Positions 27,229-36,867 are shown, counted from the first letter of the stretch. The stretch: DNA of 64,000 bases from RI-153 sp963721725 (GCA_963721725.1 CAVRLX010000017.1:1-64000), one strand, 5' to 3'. The notes: generated by a model not told the origin, from the letters alone. Numbers and translations: made by a program.

Positions 27229-27582
27229 ATGCAGGGCAACTCTATTTACAGCAACCGAACTATCTTGATGGACCCAACCTTCGTCCTAACCTTGGTGCTT
27301 TTCTTACTCACCGGATGTCAGTCCATGTCTACACAACCCGCCGAACGTTCAGCATTTGTTCCGCCGGAGGGGAAGATTCTCTTCATCATGGGGCAGGATG
27401 CCGACACCGTCAACGACTATGTGTCTGCCACGGGCGACAGGCCCGGCGGTGTCACCAGCTATACATCGCTGGAGATGCTCTGGGGATCGGCCGATCCGGT
27501 GGATTATGGCGCGGGCAATATTCACCTGGGCGATCAGATCGAGGATGCTCTCTTTGCCACGCTGGGGTATGGGTCAAAATAA
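27229..27582 (+). CDS. Short lipoprotein, probably the truncated start of a larger secreted protein
   Basis: The 117-residue product starts one base after the nucleotidyltransferase stop; an internal ATG at 27268 would give a shorter signal. FVLTLVLFLLTGC is a lipobox signal. The mature part (KILFIMGQDADTVNDYVSATG, then GVTSYTSLEMLWGSADPVDYGAG) resembles the N-terminal strand region of secreted TIM-barrel mannanase-like proteins, and stops abruptly at LGYGSK. The likely reading is a remnant of such a gene cut off before the ABC-F gene, but a small functional lipoprotein cannot be excluded. Confidence 0.45.
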   Translation: MQGNSIYSNRTILMDPTFVLTLVLFLLTGCQSMSTQPAERSAFVPPEGKILFIMGQDADTVNDYVSATGDRPGGVTSYTSLEMLWGSADPVDYGAGNIHLGDQIEDALFATLGYGSK

Positions 27583-27593
27583 GCAATTGAAAG

Positions 27594-29498
27594 ATGAGTA
27601 TGTCTTTACTAATTCTTGAATCTGTCTCCAAACAATATTCCGAGCGGCTGCTCCTTGACAAGGTCAACTTGATGATCAGCGAGGGCGAGCGCATCGGCTT
27701 AATCGGCGTCAACGGCAGCGGCAAGTCGACGCTGCTGCGCCTGATCGCGGGCGAAGACGCTCCCGACACCGGCCACGTTAACGTGTGGGGCAACGTGCGC
27801 GTCGAGATGCTGCACCAGGAGCCAGCACTGGACGACAACGCCACTGTGCTAGATCAGCTCTTCCGCAGCGATTCGCCCCAGATGACGCTGCTGCGCGATC
27901 TACGAATCGACCAGCGCCCAGATCCAAAAAGCTCCCCATGATGCAGCCATGCAACAGCAACTACTCAGCCTCTCGGCCGAGATGGATCGCACCGGCGGCT
28001 GGGCGGCGGAGGCCAACGCCAAAGCGATTCTCACGCGGCTGGGCATTGATGATTTTGACGCCCTTGTGGGCACGCTCAGCGGTGGACAGCGCAAGCGCGT
28101 GGCGATGGCGCGGGCGCTGATCGACCGCGTGGATCTGCTTGTCCTCGACGAGCCGACCAACCACATTGACGCCGAAACCGTGGATTGGCTGGAGGAATAT
28201 CTGGTGACCACGCCGGGCGCGCTGCTGATGGTCACCCATGATCGCTACTTTTTGGACCGCGTTGTCAACCGCATTCTTGAGCTAGACCGCCGCGAAATTG
28301 GTGAGCTATCCCGGCAACTACAGTCGCTATCTCGAACTCCACGACGAACGCCACGAGCGGATGGCGGCCGATGAACAGAAACGGCGGCAACTGCTTAAAC
28401 GCGAGTTGGAATGGGTGCGGCGTGCGCCCATGGCGCGCGGCACCAAACAAAAGGCGCGCATTCAGCGTGTCGAGGAGTTGCAGAAGATCGCCTATGATTC
28501 AGGACAGGGTACGGTTTCCATTGCCCTGGCAACGCAGCGGTTGGGCACAAAAGTGCTGACGGCAACCGGCGTCACTAAATGTTTCGGCGACAATTGCGTG
28601 GTGGACGGCGTAGATTTCCACTTGGAACAGGGGGATCGGATCGGCATTCTTGGCCCCAACGGCGCGGGCAAAAGCACTTTTCTCGACATTTTGGCGGGCA
28701 AACAAGCCCCCGACGCCGGCACGCTGGATCGGGGCGAGACAGTGCAACGGGGCTACTACGATCAGCGCGCCGCGGATCTGGATGATCACAAGCGGCTGAT
28801 CGAGTTCATCGAAGAGGAAGCGCCGCTGATCCGCACCCGGGACGGCGAGCGTGTGGAAGCTGCCCACATGTTGGAGTGGTTCCTCTTTCCGCGGGCCATG
28901 CAGTGGGGGCGCATCGGCAGCCTCAGCGGGGGCGAACGTCGCCGCCTTTATCTGCTGCGCACGCTAATCCACCGCCCCAACGTGCTGATTTTGGACGAGC
29001 CGACCAATGATCTTGACATTCAGACGCTCACGGTTTTGGAAGAATTTCTCGATCACTTTGGCGGCTGCTTGATTGTTGTCAGCCATGATCGCTACTTTCT
29101 GGATCGAACTGTGGATTTCATCGTGCCGTTTGAAGGGGGCAAACTCGGCCCGCGCTCATCCGTCTCCCTATGAGACCTATCAGCGGCTGCGCCGGGCGGA
29201 AATGACAACCACGCGTGAGTCTGCGCCAGTTTCTCAAAACGGGCGCGACGATGGACGAAAGACAAAAGACGAAGCGCGTCCCGCCAAGCTCTCGTGGCGA
29301 GAAACCCGCGAGTTGGAGCAACTGGAAGGGCAGATCAGCGATTGGGAGAGCGAAAAAGCCAAAATCCAGGCGGCAATTAACGAAAGCGGCAGCGACTATA
29401 CGCGCGTCCAAAGCCTGGCCGCGCAACTAGAAGCGCTTACCGCACGGCTGGAGGCAGCCATGGAACGCTGGGCCGAGTTGGCAGAGCGGGCAGAATGA
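27594..29498 (+). CDS. ABC-F family ATPase, Uup-like (three 1-base shifts)
   Basis: ABC-F proteins have two ATPase domains without membrane parts and act on ribosomes. Here domain 1 has GVNGSGKST and LSGGQRKR, the linker is charged (EQKRRQLLKRELEWVRR), domain 2 has GPNGAGKST and LSGGERRR, and a C-terminal coiled coil follows (RETRELEQLEGQISDWESEK), as in Uup. Three +1 shifts interrupt it: near 27907 (extra C in GATCTACG), near 28297 (extra G in ATTGGTGAG) and near 29147 (extra base in CGGCCCGCG). Joined, it is about 633 residues. A 28-base piece of an intergenic heptamer repeat lies at 29247-29274, encoding a DDGRKTKDEA segment between domain 2 and the coiled coil. Confidence 0.85.
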
Positions 29499-29680
29499 GC
29501 CGCCGTCGCCGTCCAGAGCCAGATGGCCCCAAACAACCCTATCGACAAATTCTTATGCTGGCCGGGTTAACCCTGCTGGCCGTGATTGCCATTTCGCTGA
29601 CCTCGCCGCAAACAATCGAGCAGATCAAGGCGTGGCAGGAGACAATTATGGGCTTCTTTGTGCCAGTGCCGACGCCATAG
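29495..29680 (+). CDS. Small single-pass membrane protein
   Basis: The 61-residue product starts at ATG 29495, overlapping the ABC-F stop as ATGA. A basic, Pro-rich N-terminus (SRRRRPEPDGPKQPYRQ) is followed by one membrane segment (residues about 19-37, ILMLAGLTLLAVIAISL) and a short outer tail ending in PVPTP. I recognise no family; the overlap with the ABC-F gene supports it being real. Confidence 0.6.
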   Translation: MSRRRRPEPDGPKQPYRQILMLAGLTLLAVIAISLTSPQTIEQIKAWQETIMGFFVPVPTP

Positions 29681-29730
29681 ATATTACGTATTGGCGATTA
29701 GGATAACGCAATACCCAATATCTAATACCC
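29679..29730. repeat. Intergenic heptamer repeat, TATTGGG/CCCAATA type, imperfect palindrome
   Basis: The right side reads CAATACCCAATATCTAATAC in 7-base steps, and the left side (about 29681-29702) is a mutated inverted copy (ATTACGTATTGGCGATTAGG). It is the same unit family as the copies at 42874 and 62827. It overlaps the end of the small membrane protein gene. Confidence 0.7.
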
Positions 29731-29756
29731 ACTCCCCACCCGAAAGGTCTATACCC

Positions 29757-31565
29757 ATGACCAACTTTGCCCGCTATCTCAACATCCGCGCCACTACGGC
29801 TCCGGTGATCTCGCCCGATGGTCGCCGGGTCGCCTTTCTCAGCGACATCACCGGCAACGACCAAGTGTGGAGCGTTGGCACTGACGCCAAACCTGGGGAA
29901 TGGCCGCGCCAGTTAACCTTTCTGTCCGACAAAGTGTGGGAGGTTCACGGCAACAGCGCCAACGAGCATCTGATTGCCGTGGGCGATGTGGGCGGCAACG
30001 AACTGCAACAGTTTTATTTGATTACAGGGTACGGCAGCGCCGACGGCCACGATGTGCGTCGGCTGACCACAGACGATGCGGCCATTCACCGCTTCGGAGC
30101 GTGGAGCCGCGACGGACAGCGGATTCTCTATGCCAGCAATGCCCGTAACGGCGTAGATTTCGATCTCTATCAGATGCAGGTTGACGGCGGTACACCCGAA
30201 TTCCTGTGTGAGATGTTGGGCAATCGTAGCGTGATGGCATGGTCGCCCAACGAAAGCCAGGTCTTGGTGGGCGAAGATGTGGGTCCGCTGCAAACCGAAC
30301 TCTATGGGATTGATGTGGCAACGGGCAACGAAGATCACCTGACCGCCGAGCAATCACCGGCTGTCTATCATGCGGCCACATGGACAAAACGGGGCGTCTA
30401 TCTGCTCAGCGACCGCCCCCACGATGGCGGTGCAATCTGCCACTTGGATGTAGCCACGGGCAAGTTGAAGGCGCTGGCAACCGCCGAGGCGCACAGCGAA
30501 AATGGCGAATTCGAACTGTTGACCATCGACCACCAAAGTACCCACGCCGCCTACACCTATAATGCCGAGGGGTATAGCCAGCTTTGGGTGCTGACGTTGA
30601 ATAGTAACAGCCGTCGTCGCATTGAGGGGTTGCCCCAGGGGCAAATCAGCCACATTACGTTTAGTGGCACAACGCTTGTCTGCGATCTGATGACGCCCAC
30701 CACACCGTCAGACATCTGGGCGATTGATGTGCAAGAGGGCACACTGCGCCGGTTAACCCATAGCGATCTGGCGGGCATTGCACAGCGCTCGTTTGTGGCT
30801 CCTCAATTGATCACATATCCCAGCTTTGATGACCGTTTGATTCCCGCTTTTTATTATCTGCCCACGACGCCCCCGCCGCCGGGTGGCTATCCATGTATTC
30901 TCTATGTCCACGGTGGCCCCACCAGCCAGCTTCGCCCCGATTTCGATGTGCGCTTTCAATACTTTCTGAGCCGTGGCTATGCCATTTTGGGGACGAATGT
31001 GCGCGGCAGCACAGGCTATGGCCGTGAATATGCCGCGCTGGACGAACTGGAAAAGCGCCCCGATAGCGTCACCGATCTGAAATATGCTGTGCGCTGGCTG
31101 CAAACACAGGATGCCATCAACGAAAGCCGCATCGCCATCTATGGCCGCAGCTATGGCGGCTATATGGTGCTGGCCGCGCTCACCGAATTCCCCGAACTCT
31201 TCGCCGCCGGCATCAACACCGTGGGCATTGCCAACTGGGTCAGCTTTATGGAGCGCACCAGCGCCTGGCGACGCCATCACCGCGCCCAGGAGTATGGCAG
31301 CCTGGAGCATCACCGCGACCTGTTGGAACAGCTTTCGCCCATCCACAAAGCCGAGCGCATCACCGTGCCGCTCATGGTCATCGCCGGGGACAACGACCCA
31401 CGCGTGCCGCTCTTTGAATCCGAGCAAATTGTGGAGCGGGTGCGCGCTGCGGGTGGAACCGTGAAATTTCTGCACTATGCCGACGAAGGCCACAAGATCA
31501 GCAAACTGGAAAACCGCATCGACAGTTTTACACAGATGGCCGAATTTCTGGAACGCTATTTGTAA
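29757..31565 (+). CDS. S9 family prolyl oligopeptidase-like peptidase
   Basis: The 602-residue product has a beta-propeller N-terminal half with WD-like acidic repeats (VISPDGRRVAFLSD, RFGAWSRDGQRILYASN) and a C-terminal alpha/beta hydrolase half. The catalytic Ser is in IYGRSYGGYMV, the Asp in IAGDNDPRVP and the His in YADEGHKI; LYVHGGPTSQLRP forms the oxyanion loop. No signal peptide is seen, so it is probably cytosolic, cleaving short peptides. I chose ATG 29757, preceded by AAAGG, because homology begins there. Confidence 0.9.
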   Translation: MTNFARYLNIRATTAPVISPDGRRVAFLSDITGNDQVWSVGTDAKPGEWPRQLTFLSDKVWEVHGNSANEHLIAVGDVGGNELQQFYLITGYGSADGHDVRRLTTDDAAIHRFGAWSRDGQRILYASNARNGVDFDLYQMQVDGGTPEFLCEMLGNRSVMAWSPNESQVLVGEDVGPLQTELYGIDVATGNEDHLTAEQSPAVYHAATWTKRGVYLLSDRPHDGGAICHLDVATGKLKALATAEAHSENGEFELLTIDHQSTHAAYTYNAEGYSQLWVLTLNSNSRRRIEGLPQGQISHITFSGTTLVCDLMTPTTPSDIWAIDVQEGTLRRLTHSDLAGIAQRSFVAPQLITYPSFDDRLIPAFYYLPTTPPPPGGYPCILYVHGGPTSQLRPDFDVRFQYFLSRGYAILGTNVRGSTGYGREYAALDELEKRPDSVTDLKYAVRWLQTQDAINESRIAIYGRSYGGYMVLAALTEFPELFAAGINTVGIANWVSFMERTSAWRRHHRAQEYGSLEHHRDLLEQLSPIHKAERITVPLMVIAGDNDPRVPLFESEQIVERVRAAGGTVKFLHYADEGHKISKLENRIDSFTQMAEFLERYL

Positions 31566-31605
31566 ATGCAGGTTTTAGGGTACAAACTCGATCTGCACGC
31601 CTACC

Positions 31606-32742
31606 CTACCCTTGCAATATCTGCCCCAATCGCCTAATCCCCTCAATAATGATCGCTTCGTCATAGTGGGCGAAACTCAGCCGTAGACAGTGGTTGAGTT
31701 CGCCCCGGCTGCTACACTTACTCCCCGGCAAGAAACCCACGCCGGCGGCTTGGGCCAGCGGCAGTAGATCAGCCGTGTTCACCGCTTCGTCAAAGGTCAG
31801 CCAGAAAAAGTAGCCGCCGTCGGGGATGCGCCACTGCGCCGAGAGACCTGTCTCGCGCAGCGCCGCGTCCATCACACGGATGCGCGCCCGAAAGGTCTGG
31901 CGCAGCGTTTCCAGATAGTCCCCCTGCCAGCCCTCTTCCAACACCACCCGCACAATATTCGACGTGAAATGGTTCAGCCCGCCGCCGCTATCCACAAGAC
32001 CGCTCTCCACAAAGCGCGCCACGTGATTGGGCCGAGATTGCACCCAGCCCAGGCGCAACCCTGGCGCCAAAATCTTGGAAAAGGAGCCGATCGAAAGCAC
32101 ATGCCCGCTCTCAATCTGGGCGGCCAACGGCGCCGGCGGTGCATCGCCATAACTCAGCGGATGATAGACCTCGTCGGCCACGATCATAAAATTGTGTTGA
32201 TCGGCCAACGCCACCAGCCGGTCGCGGCGCTCCGCGGGCAGGGTGCGCCCGGTGGGGTTCTGAAAAGTGGGAATCGTGTACAGCAGTTTGGGGCGATGTT
32301 GGCGCAATGCCGCTTCCAGGGCGTCTACATCCAGCCCATGCTCATCTGTGGGAATGGGCACGGCGTTGAGTTTGTGATCGTCCAAAAGGATGCGCAACAC
32401 GATAAAATAGCTGGGTTCCTCCACAAAGATGGTATCGCCGGGCTGGGTATAGAGCGTGCAGATCTGGTCCAGCGCCTGCGACGCACCCGCTGTGATCATC
32501 AGCGTTTCGGCGTCCACGGGCAATCCATATTGGCTGCTCAAAAACCCGGCCAGGGCTAGCCGAAAGCGCTCGTCGCCCTGCTCGTAACCGTAGTTGAGAA
32601 ATTCGTTGTCGCCCTCGGCAAAGCGCGCCGCCGCCGCCCGCCGCAGGATCTCATGTGGCAGCAGATCAAAGCCAGGCTGGCCGATGCCAAAGTTGATCAA
32701 CGTGGCGCTACGGTCGATCTGGGTGGTGTGAAGGGTGGTCAT
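31606..32742 (-). CDS. PLP-dependent aminotransferase, 2-aminoadipate/MocR-type fold I
   Basis: The 378-residue product has fold type I landmarks: FGIGQPGFDLLPHEILRRA, the ITAGASQALDQIC glycine turn, IPTFQNPTGRTL (Asn/Pro/Thr binding the cofactor ring), ADEVYHPL with the Asp for the pyridine nitrogen, and Lys in SIGSFSKILAPGLRLGW. The sequence pattern is that of enzymes related to 2-aminoadipate or branched-chain/aromatic aminotransferases rather than AspC. The substrate cannot be fixed. It is monocistronic and convergent with the S9 peptidase gene. Confidence 0.85.
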   Translation of the reverse strand: MTTLHTTQIDRSATLINFGIGQPGFDLLPHEILRRAAAARFAEGDNEFLNYGYEQGDERFRLALAGFLSSQYGLPVDAETLMITAGASQALDQICTLYTQPGDTIFVEEPSYFIVLRILLDDHKLNAVPIPTDEHGLDVDALEAALRQHRPKLLYTIPTFQNPTGRTLPAERRDRLVALADQHNFMIVADEVYHPLSYGDAPPAPLAAQIESGHVLSIGSFSKILAPGLRLGWVQSRPNHVARFVESGLVDSGGGLNHFTSNIVRVVLEEGWQGDYLETLRQTFRARIRVMDAALRETGLSAQWRIPDGGYFFWLTFDEAVNTADLLPLAQAAGVGFLPGSKCSSRGELNHCLRLSFAHYDEAIIIEGIRRLGQILQG

Positions 32743-32775
32743 GCGTCGTCTCCAGAAAATTTAAGGCAGAGAGCA

Positions 32776-32810
32776 GAATAGAACACGGATAAAGCGGATT
32801 GAGCGAATTT
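32776..32810. repeat. Dispersed intergenic repeat (GAATAGAACRCGGATAA type), copy 1
   Basis: These 35 bases match 63962-63995 closely (the shared core includes GAATAGAAC, CGGATAA, CGGATTG and GCGAATT). They lie in the 181-base space between the aminotransferase and helicase genes. The rest of that space (32811-32923) holds related ATCTGCG-type degenerate units and no gene. Confidence 0.7.
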
Positions 32811-32923
32811 GAACGGATGACAAATTGCCGCTCAGATCTGCGGAAATCTGTAAAATCTGCGTCATCTGCGTTCCATTCTGGAAATCTCCACGCTCTCGGC
32901 AGCCTCTGCGGTGAACCTCTGCC

Positions 32924-35554
32924 TCAGTTGAAAAAGTCGATTTCATCCGCCACGGGCAACGGTGTGGGCAGGTCTGGTTCTTGATCTTGCAACACAGCCA
33001 GCAGCGAAAGGGTCAACTGTTTGGTTTGCAGCAGCGGGCGCGCCGTCTCTTCATGCAGCAGCACTGGCCCAACACAGGCCGGACAGCCGTGTTGACAGCC
33101 ACAGCCGCGGATCAGCGATTCGGCGGCGGCCAGCAATTCGGCGTGGCGCTCATAGAGTTGCGCGCTAAAGCCCAGCCCGGCGGCGATGCGCTCGTAAATG
33201 TAGATGCGCGGCCCGTCCGAGCGCACCGCGCCTTCGCCCTCGCGCACTACAGCCACGCCCAGATCGCCCTGATCACACATGAGGTAGAGCGGGGCCAGAT
33301 TTTGCAGCGCATAGGCCAGACCATCCAGCCCGCCGCGCGTACGCACGCCCGCCTCAATGCGACGATGACAACGACGACAAAGCAGGGTCAGATTGCTGAG
33401 TCGATTGGCAAGAGTATAATTTTCGTTGTGGCCGGGGGCATAGCCAAAGGTGCGAAACGGGATCAGATGGTGGACATCGTGCTGGTTGTTGGGCGATTCG
33501 GCCACGCCACACTCCTGACAGCGGAATTGATCACGCTCGCGCACTTTTTGGCGCTGTTCGGCCCAGTTTGGCCCGTAATTGTTGGGTGAATCGAACCACT
33601 GCCCCGCCCCGATCAGCCGTTCCTGGGCAGCGGATGTTACTTCAAACCAATAGCCGCTGGTCTCCAACGTCTGCGGCGGATAGTCCAGCGGATAGCTGCC
33701 CAACGTTTCGTGGGTATAGTGGCGCACACGTCGATAGCCTGTGATCTGCGCTGTGACGGCCAACTCACCCTGGGCCACCGTCGCCATTGGATCGGCGCGC
33801 TGATCGTGAATCGACAACACATCGATCTGCGTTTCGGCGCTGGCATCGGTATAAAAATCCACCGCCGCCGGGGTGACCTGCGCCAAGTGGTTCGCCAAAT
33901 CCAGCGCATCCACCAAGTAGCTTTGGCCTTCATGGATATAGACTGCGCCGGCATGGACCAACATGGGCGCGCTGCCGACGTCGACCTCGCCCACCACGGT
34001 TTGCGTGCCGTTGGGGCCGCGGCGTTGAATCAGCACAGTATCACCGCCGCTGCTGCGCAGGCCGATGCGCTGCGCGGGGTAGCCCTCGCCCTGCCAGAGA
34101 TAGCGCTCACCGTGCTGCCCCACTTCGCCCGCCTCGGCCAAAAGTGCCAGCACATCCGCCGTGACCGACGATTGTCCGAAGCTTTCGCCCACACGAAAAG
34201 GCAGTTCGAAAGCAGCACAGCGGATCTGATCCACCAGCAGCATCAAGTTGTCAGCGTTGATCAGCGCGTGTTCCGGGCTGCGCTCCAGCAAATATTCGGG
34301 GTGGCTAATAATGTACTGGTCCAGCGCGCCGCCAGTGGCAACCAGGATCGCCAGTGACGCGCCCAAGGTGCGCCCGGCCCGCCCCATCTGCTGCCAGGTG
34401 CTGGCAATGCTGCCGGGATAGCCACAGATCAGCGCGGCTTCAAGTTGGCCGATATCGATGCCCAGTTCCAGGGCATTGGTGGCGACCACGGCGCGCACAT
34501 TTCCGGCGCGCAGCCCAGCCTCAATATCGCGGCGCTCGGCGGGCAGATAACCGCCACGATAGCCGCGCACAGCCATCTGCGGATCAAGATCAAGCCTATC
34601 CTCGCCGCGCAGCCGGGCCAGCCGTTCGCGCAGATAGGTGAGGATTACTTCCACAGTGAGGCGGGCGCGGCCAAAGACAATGCTCTGCACGCCGCCTTGT
34701 AAAAGGCGCGTCGCCAGATCCTGGCTTTCCAGCACACTGCTGCGGCGCAGGCCACGGGCAGCGTCATAGAGCGGCGGGTTGTAGAGGATAATGTGCTTTT
34801 CGCCACGCGGGGCGCCGTTCTCTTCGATCAGGGTTACCGGCGCTTCGATCAGGCTTTCGGCAAGCTGGCGCGGGTTGGCAATCGTGGCACTGGTGAGGAT
34901 CACTTGGGGATGGCTGCCATAGAAGGCGGCAATCCGGCGCACCCGGCGCAACACGTTGGCAACATGGCTGCCAAAGACGCCGCGGTAAACGTGCATCTCG
35001 TCGATGACAATGACACGCAGCCCGGCCCAAAAGCGCGCCCACGTGCCATGATAGGGCAACATGCCCACATGCAGCATATCGGGGTTGGTGAGAAGCAAGC
35101 GGGCGTTGCGGCGAATCTGGCTGCGCGCAGACTGGGGCGTGTCGCCGTCATAGGTGGCAATGGGAAGGCCGCCGATTTGGGCGCTCCACCCCTCTAATTC
35201 CTCAAGTTGATCATGGGCCAGCGCTTTGGTGGGAAAGAGATAGAGCGCCGTGGCGTCGGGGTCCGCGAGTAGTCGTTGCAGCACGGGCAAGTTGTAGCAA
35301 AGGGTCTTGCCGCTGGCCGTGGGGGTGACTACGGCTACGTTCTCGCCAGCAGCGCTGCCATCCAGGGCGGCGCGTTGGTGGCTGTAGAGTTGGTGGATGC
35401 CCCTCTGCTTCAATCCCCCGCGCAAAGCAGGGTACAGCCAATCGGGAAAGTCTGCCACTTGCGCCGAGCGAGCGGGCAAGATCTGCCACGCCGCCACGTT
35501 GCTCATGAAGCCAATGTCACGGCGCAGGTCGGTGAGGATGTGTGAAAGGGTCAT
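32924..35554 (-). CDS. MrfA/YprA-like DExH helicase with internal HNH domain and DUF1998 zinc cluster
   Basis: The 876-residue product has superfamily 2 motifs: VVTPTASGKTLCYNLPVL (Walker A), VIVIDEMHVYRG (DEMH), LTSATIANP, then QSIVFGRARLTVEVI, ATNALELGIDIG and QQMGRAGRTL. The C-terminus has the DUF1998 cysteine cluster CGCQHGCPAC. Relatives of MrfA act in DNA repair. Between the helicase core and DUF1998, residues about 670-745 form an HNH-like unit: FRCQECGVAESPNNQHDVHHLIP, then LSNLTLLCRRCHRRIEAG. ATG 35554 is chosen from homology; the frame is open to 35620. Confidence 0.88.
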   Translation of the reverse strand: MTLSHILTDLRRDIGFMSNVAAWQILPARSAQVADFPDWLYPALRGGLKQRGIHQLYSHQRAALDGSAAGENVAVVTPTASGKTLCYNLPVLQRLLADPDATALYLFPTKALAHDQLEELEGWSAQIGGLPIATYDGDTPQSARSQIRRNARLLLTNPDMLHVGMLPYHGTWARFWAGLRVIVIDEMHVYRGVFGSHVANVLRRVRRIAAFYGSHPQVILTSATIANPRQLAESLIEAPVTLIEENGAPRGEKHIILYNPPLYDAARGLRRSSVLESQDLATRLLQGGVQSIVFGRARLTVEVILTYLRERLARLRGEDRLDLDPQMAVRGYRGGYLPAERRDIEAGLRAGNVRAVVATNALELGIDIGQLEAALICGYPGSIASTWQQMGRAGRTLGASLAILVATGGALDQYIISHPEYLLERSPEHALINADNLMLLVDQIRCAAFELPFRVGESFGQSSVTADVLALLAEAGEVGQHGERYLWQGEGYPAQRIGLRSSGGDTVLIQRRGPNGTQTVVGEVDVGSAPMLVHAGAVYIHEGQSYLVDALDLANHLAQVTPAAVDFYTDASAETQIDVLSIHDQRADPMATVAQGELAVTAQITGYRRVRHYTHETLGSYPLDYPPQTLETSGYWFEVTSAAQERLIGAGQWFDSPNNYGPNWAEQRQKVRERDQFRCQECGVAESPNNQHDVHHLIPFRTFGYAPGHNENYTLANRLSNLTLLCRRCHRRIEAGVRTRGGLDGLAYALQNLAPLYLMCDQGDLGVAVVREGEGAVRSDGPRIYIYERIAAGLGFSAQLYERHAELLAAAESLIRGCGCQHGCPACVGPVLLHEETARPLLQTKQLTLSLLAVLQDQEPDLPTPLPVADEIDFFN

Positions 35555-35599
35555 TGGCCTATTGTACGGGAGAGGGGAAAAGGTGGCAAAAGGGGGATA

Positions 35600-35637
35600 C
35601 GAGAGGGGTAACATGATCATGTCACCCCTCTCGTTTT
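35600..35637 (-). terminator. Stem-loop between the VOC and helicase genes
   Basis: CGAGAGGGGT (35600-35609) pairs with ACCCCTCTCG (35624-35633). The inner part ACATGATCATGT is itself palindromic, with one mismatch between the two stems. It lies just after the stop of the minus-strand VOC gene. The plus-strand side has TTTT, but no plus-strand gene is near. Confidence 0.55.
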
Positions 35638-35643
35638 ACATTG

Positions 35644-36492
35644 TTATCTCAGCCGCGCCATCAACTCGGCATTCTCCGCCACGTCCAAAAATTCGTCGAA
35701 CTCCACAAAATGGCCTTCGGGGTCGAATCCGTAGAGGAAGCGCACACGGTCCTTGACCTCTTCCATTTCGATGGTGTGGGCCTCAAAGTGGGGATAGGTT
35801 TCCCAATGAGCCAGCCAGGCGTCGAGATCCGGCGTGAGGAAGGAGACGGTGACCAGTTTATCTTTGGTGTAGGGATGCAGTCCGTCGCCCGCTTTCACAG
35901 GGCCGAGAAAGCTGCCCCCGGCCACGGGATAAATTTTGGCAAAGCCCTGATCCGTGACCATTGCCAACCCCAGCCCATGTTCAATAAATTCCTGGGCTTT
36001 TGCCATATCGTTGTAATAGAGCCAAAGCACTGTGGCGCTGATGGGCAAGCGACCGTCCGGGCCAGCGGCCAGTGGTGGAATGGCCTGCAACATGGGCAGC
36101 AGATCCGCGTTTTCCGGGTGCGGGTTAAAACGCTCAAATTCCAAAAAGTAGCCTTCAGGGTCCAGCGCCACAAAGCCTTCGTGGGCTTTGGCGCGGTCAG
36201 ATTTCAACTCGTGGTGGATGGGGACACCCTGCTCGCGCAGATGCGCATACCAGCCCTCCACCTCTTCGCTGACAAAGGCTGTGGTGACGGTCTTGGGTTC
36301 GTCGGGCTTGTGTTGGCTATAGGCCAGATCCATCAGCGTGAGGAATGATCCCGGCCCGGTTTGGATCATCTTGGCAAAGCCGAGATCCGCCACCAATGCC
36401 AGACCGAGGGTTTCTTGATAGAAACGCAGCGCGGCGGGCAGATCTCGATAATAGTAAAAGGTGTTGATTCCCTGTAATGGGGGTGTGGTCAT
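35644..36492 (-). CDS. VOC (glyoxalase/dioxygenase superfamily) protein, two-domain
   Basis: The 282-residue product has two tandem VOC domains (residues about 5-130 and 148-275). Each has the paired beta-alpha-beta pattern: TFYYYRDLPAALRFYQETLGL with FVALDPEGYFLEFERF, and WLYYNDMAKAQEFIEHGLGL with FDPEGHFVEFDEF. The terminal Glu residues of each domain are usual metal ligands. The substrate is unknown. ATG 36492 is a clear start. A terminator-like stem-loop follows the stop. Confidence 0.85.
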   Translation of the reverse strand: MTTPPLQGINTFYYYRDLPAALRFYQETLGLALVADLGFAKMIQTGPGSFLTLMDLAYSQHKPDEPKTVTTAFVSEEVEGWYAHLREQGVPIHHELKSDRAKAHEGFVALDPEGYFLEFERFNPHPENADLLPMLQAIPPLAAGPDGRLPISATVLWLYYNDMAKAQEFIEHGLGLAMVTDQGFAKIYPVAGGSFLGPVKAGDGLHPYTKDKLVTVSFLTPDLDAWLAHWETYPHFEAHTIEMEEVKDRVRFLYGFDPEGHFVEFDEFLDVAENAELMARLR

Positions 36493-36522
36493 GATGGTAT
36501 CCTAGTTTTGCCAAAATAGTGT

Positions 36523-36867
36523 TCACGCTGCCACCCGTTGCTCATTGAGCATTTGAAGGCAGAGTGAATGCATTGTGTTGAGTTCGCGTTGGAATTCCTG
36601 CTGTGCCTGTTCCACAGGTAGAATTTCAAAAAGATCTGCCAATTGTACACCACGGCTCATCAACTCATCTGCAAGTTTCTCTTGAAAGCGCTTATGCACA
36701 AACAAGCAATTATCTGCATGAAAAAATTGTTGAAGTGCCTCAGTAGCATTCATAGCGCCACCCGCAAGCGATTCAGTAATCCCCAAACAGAGAAAAGCAA
36801 ACGACGAGCGTTGTTGCTGATCCGATAAATTTGCCAACAAAACGTCTAGCTCAATTAAATTTTTCAT
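36523..36867 (-). CDS. Hypothetical protein, second gene of a two-gene cassette
   Basis: The 114-residue product is helical and soluble (SSFAFLCLGITESLAGGAM, then KRFQEKLADELMSRGVQL). Its start overlaps the stop of the upstream gene by 4 bases (ATGA). I do not recognise a family. The pair's small sizes and coupling resemble toxin-immunity or toxin-antitoxin pairs, but nothing in the sequence proves this. GC content is visibly lower than in the flanking genes, consistent with acquisition from elsewhere. Confidence 0.65.
   Translation of the reverse strand: MKNLIELDVLLANLSDQQQRSSFAFLCLGITESLAGGAMNATEALQQFFHADNCLFVHKRFQEKLADELMSRGVQLADLFEILPVEQAQQEFQRELNTMHSLCLQMLNEQRVAA

Noticed and set aside
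27594..29498. Three separate small ATPase genes
   Set aside because: The pieces fit end to end as one ABC-F protein with two complete ATPase domains once single bases are removed.
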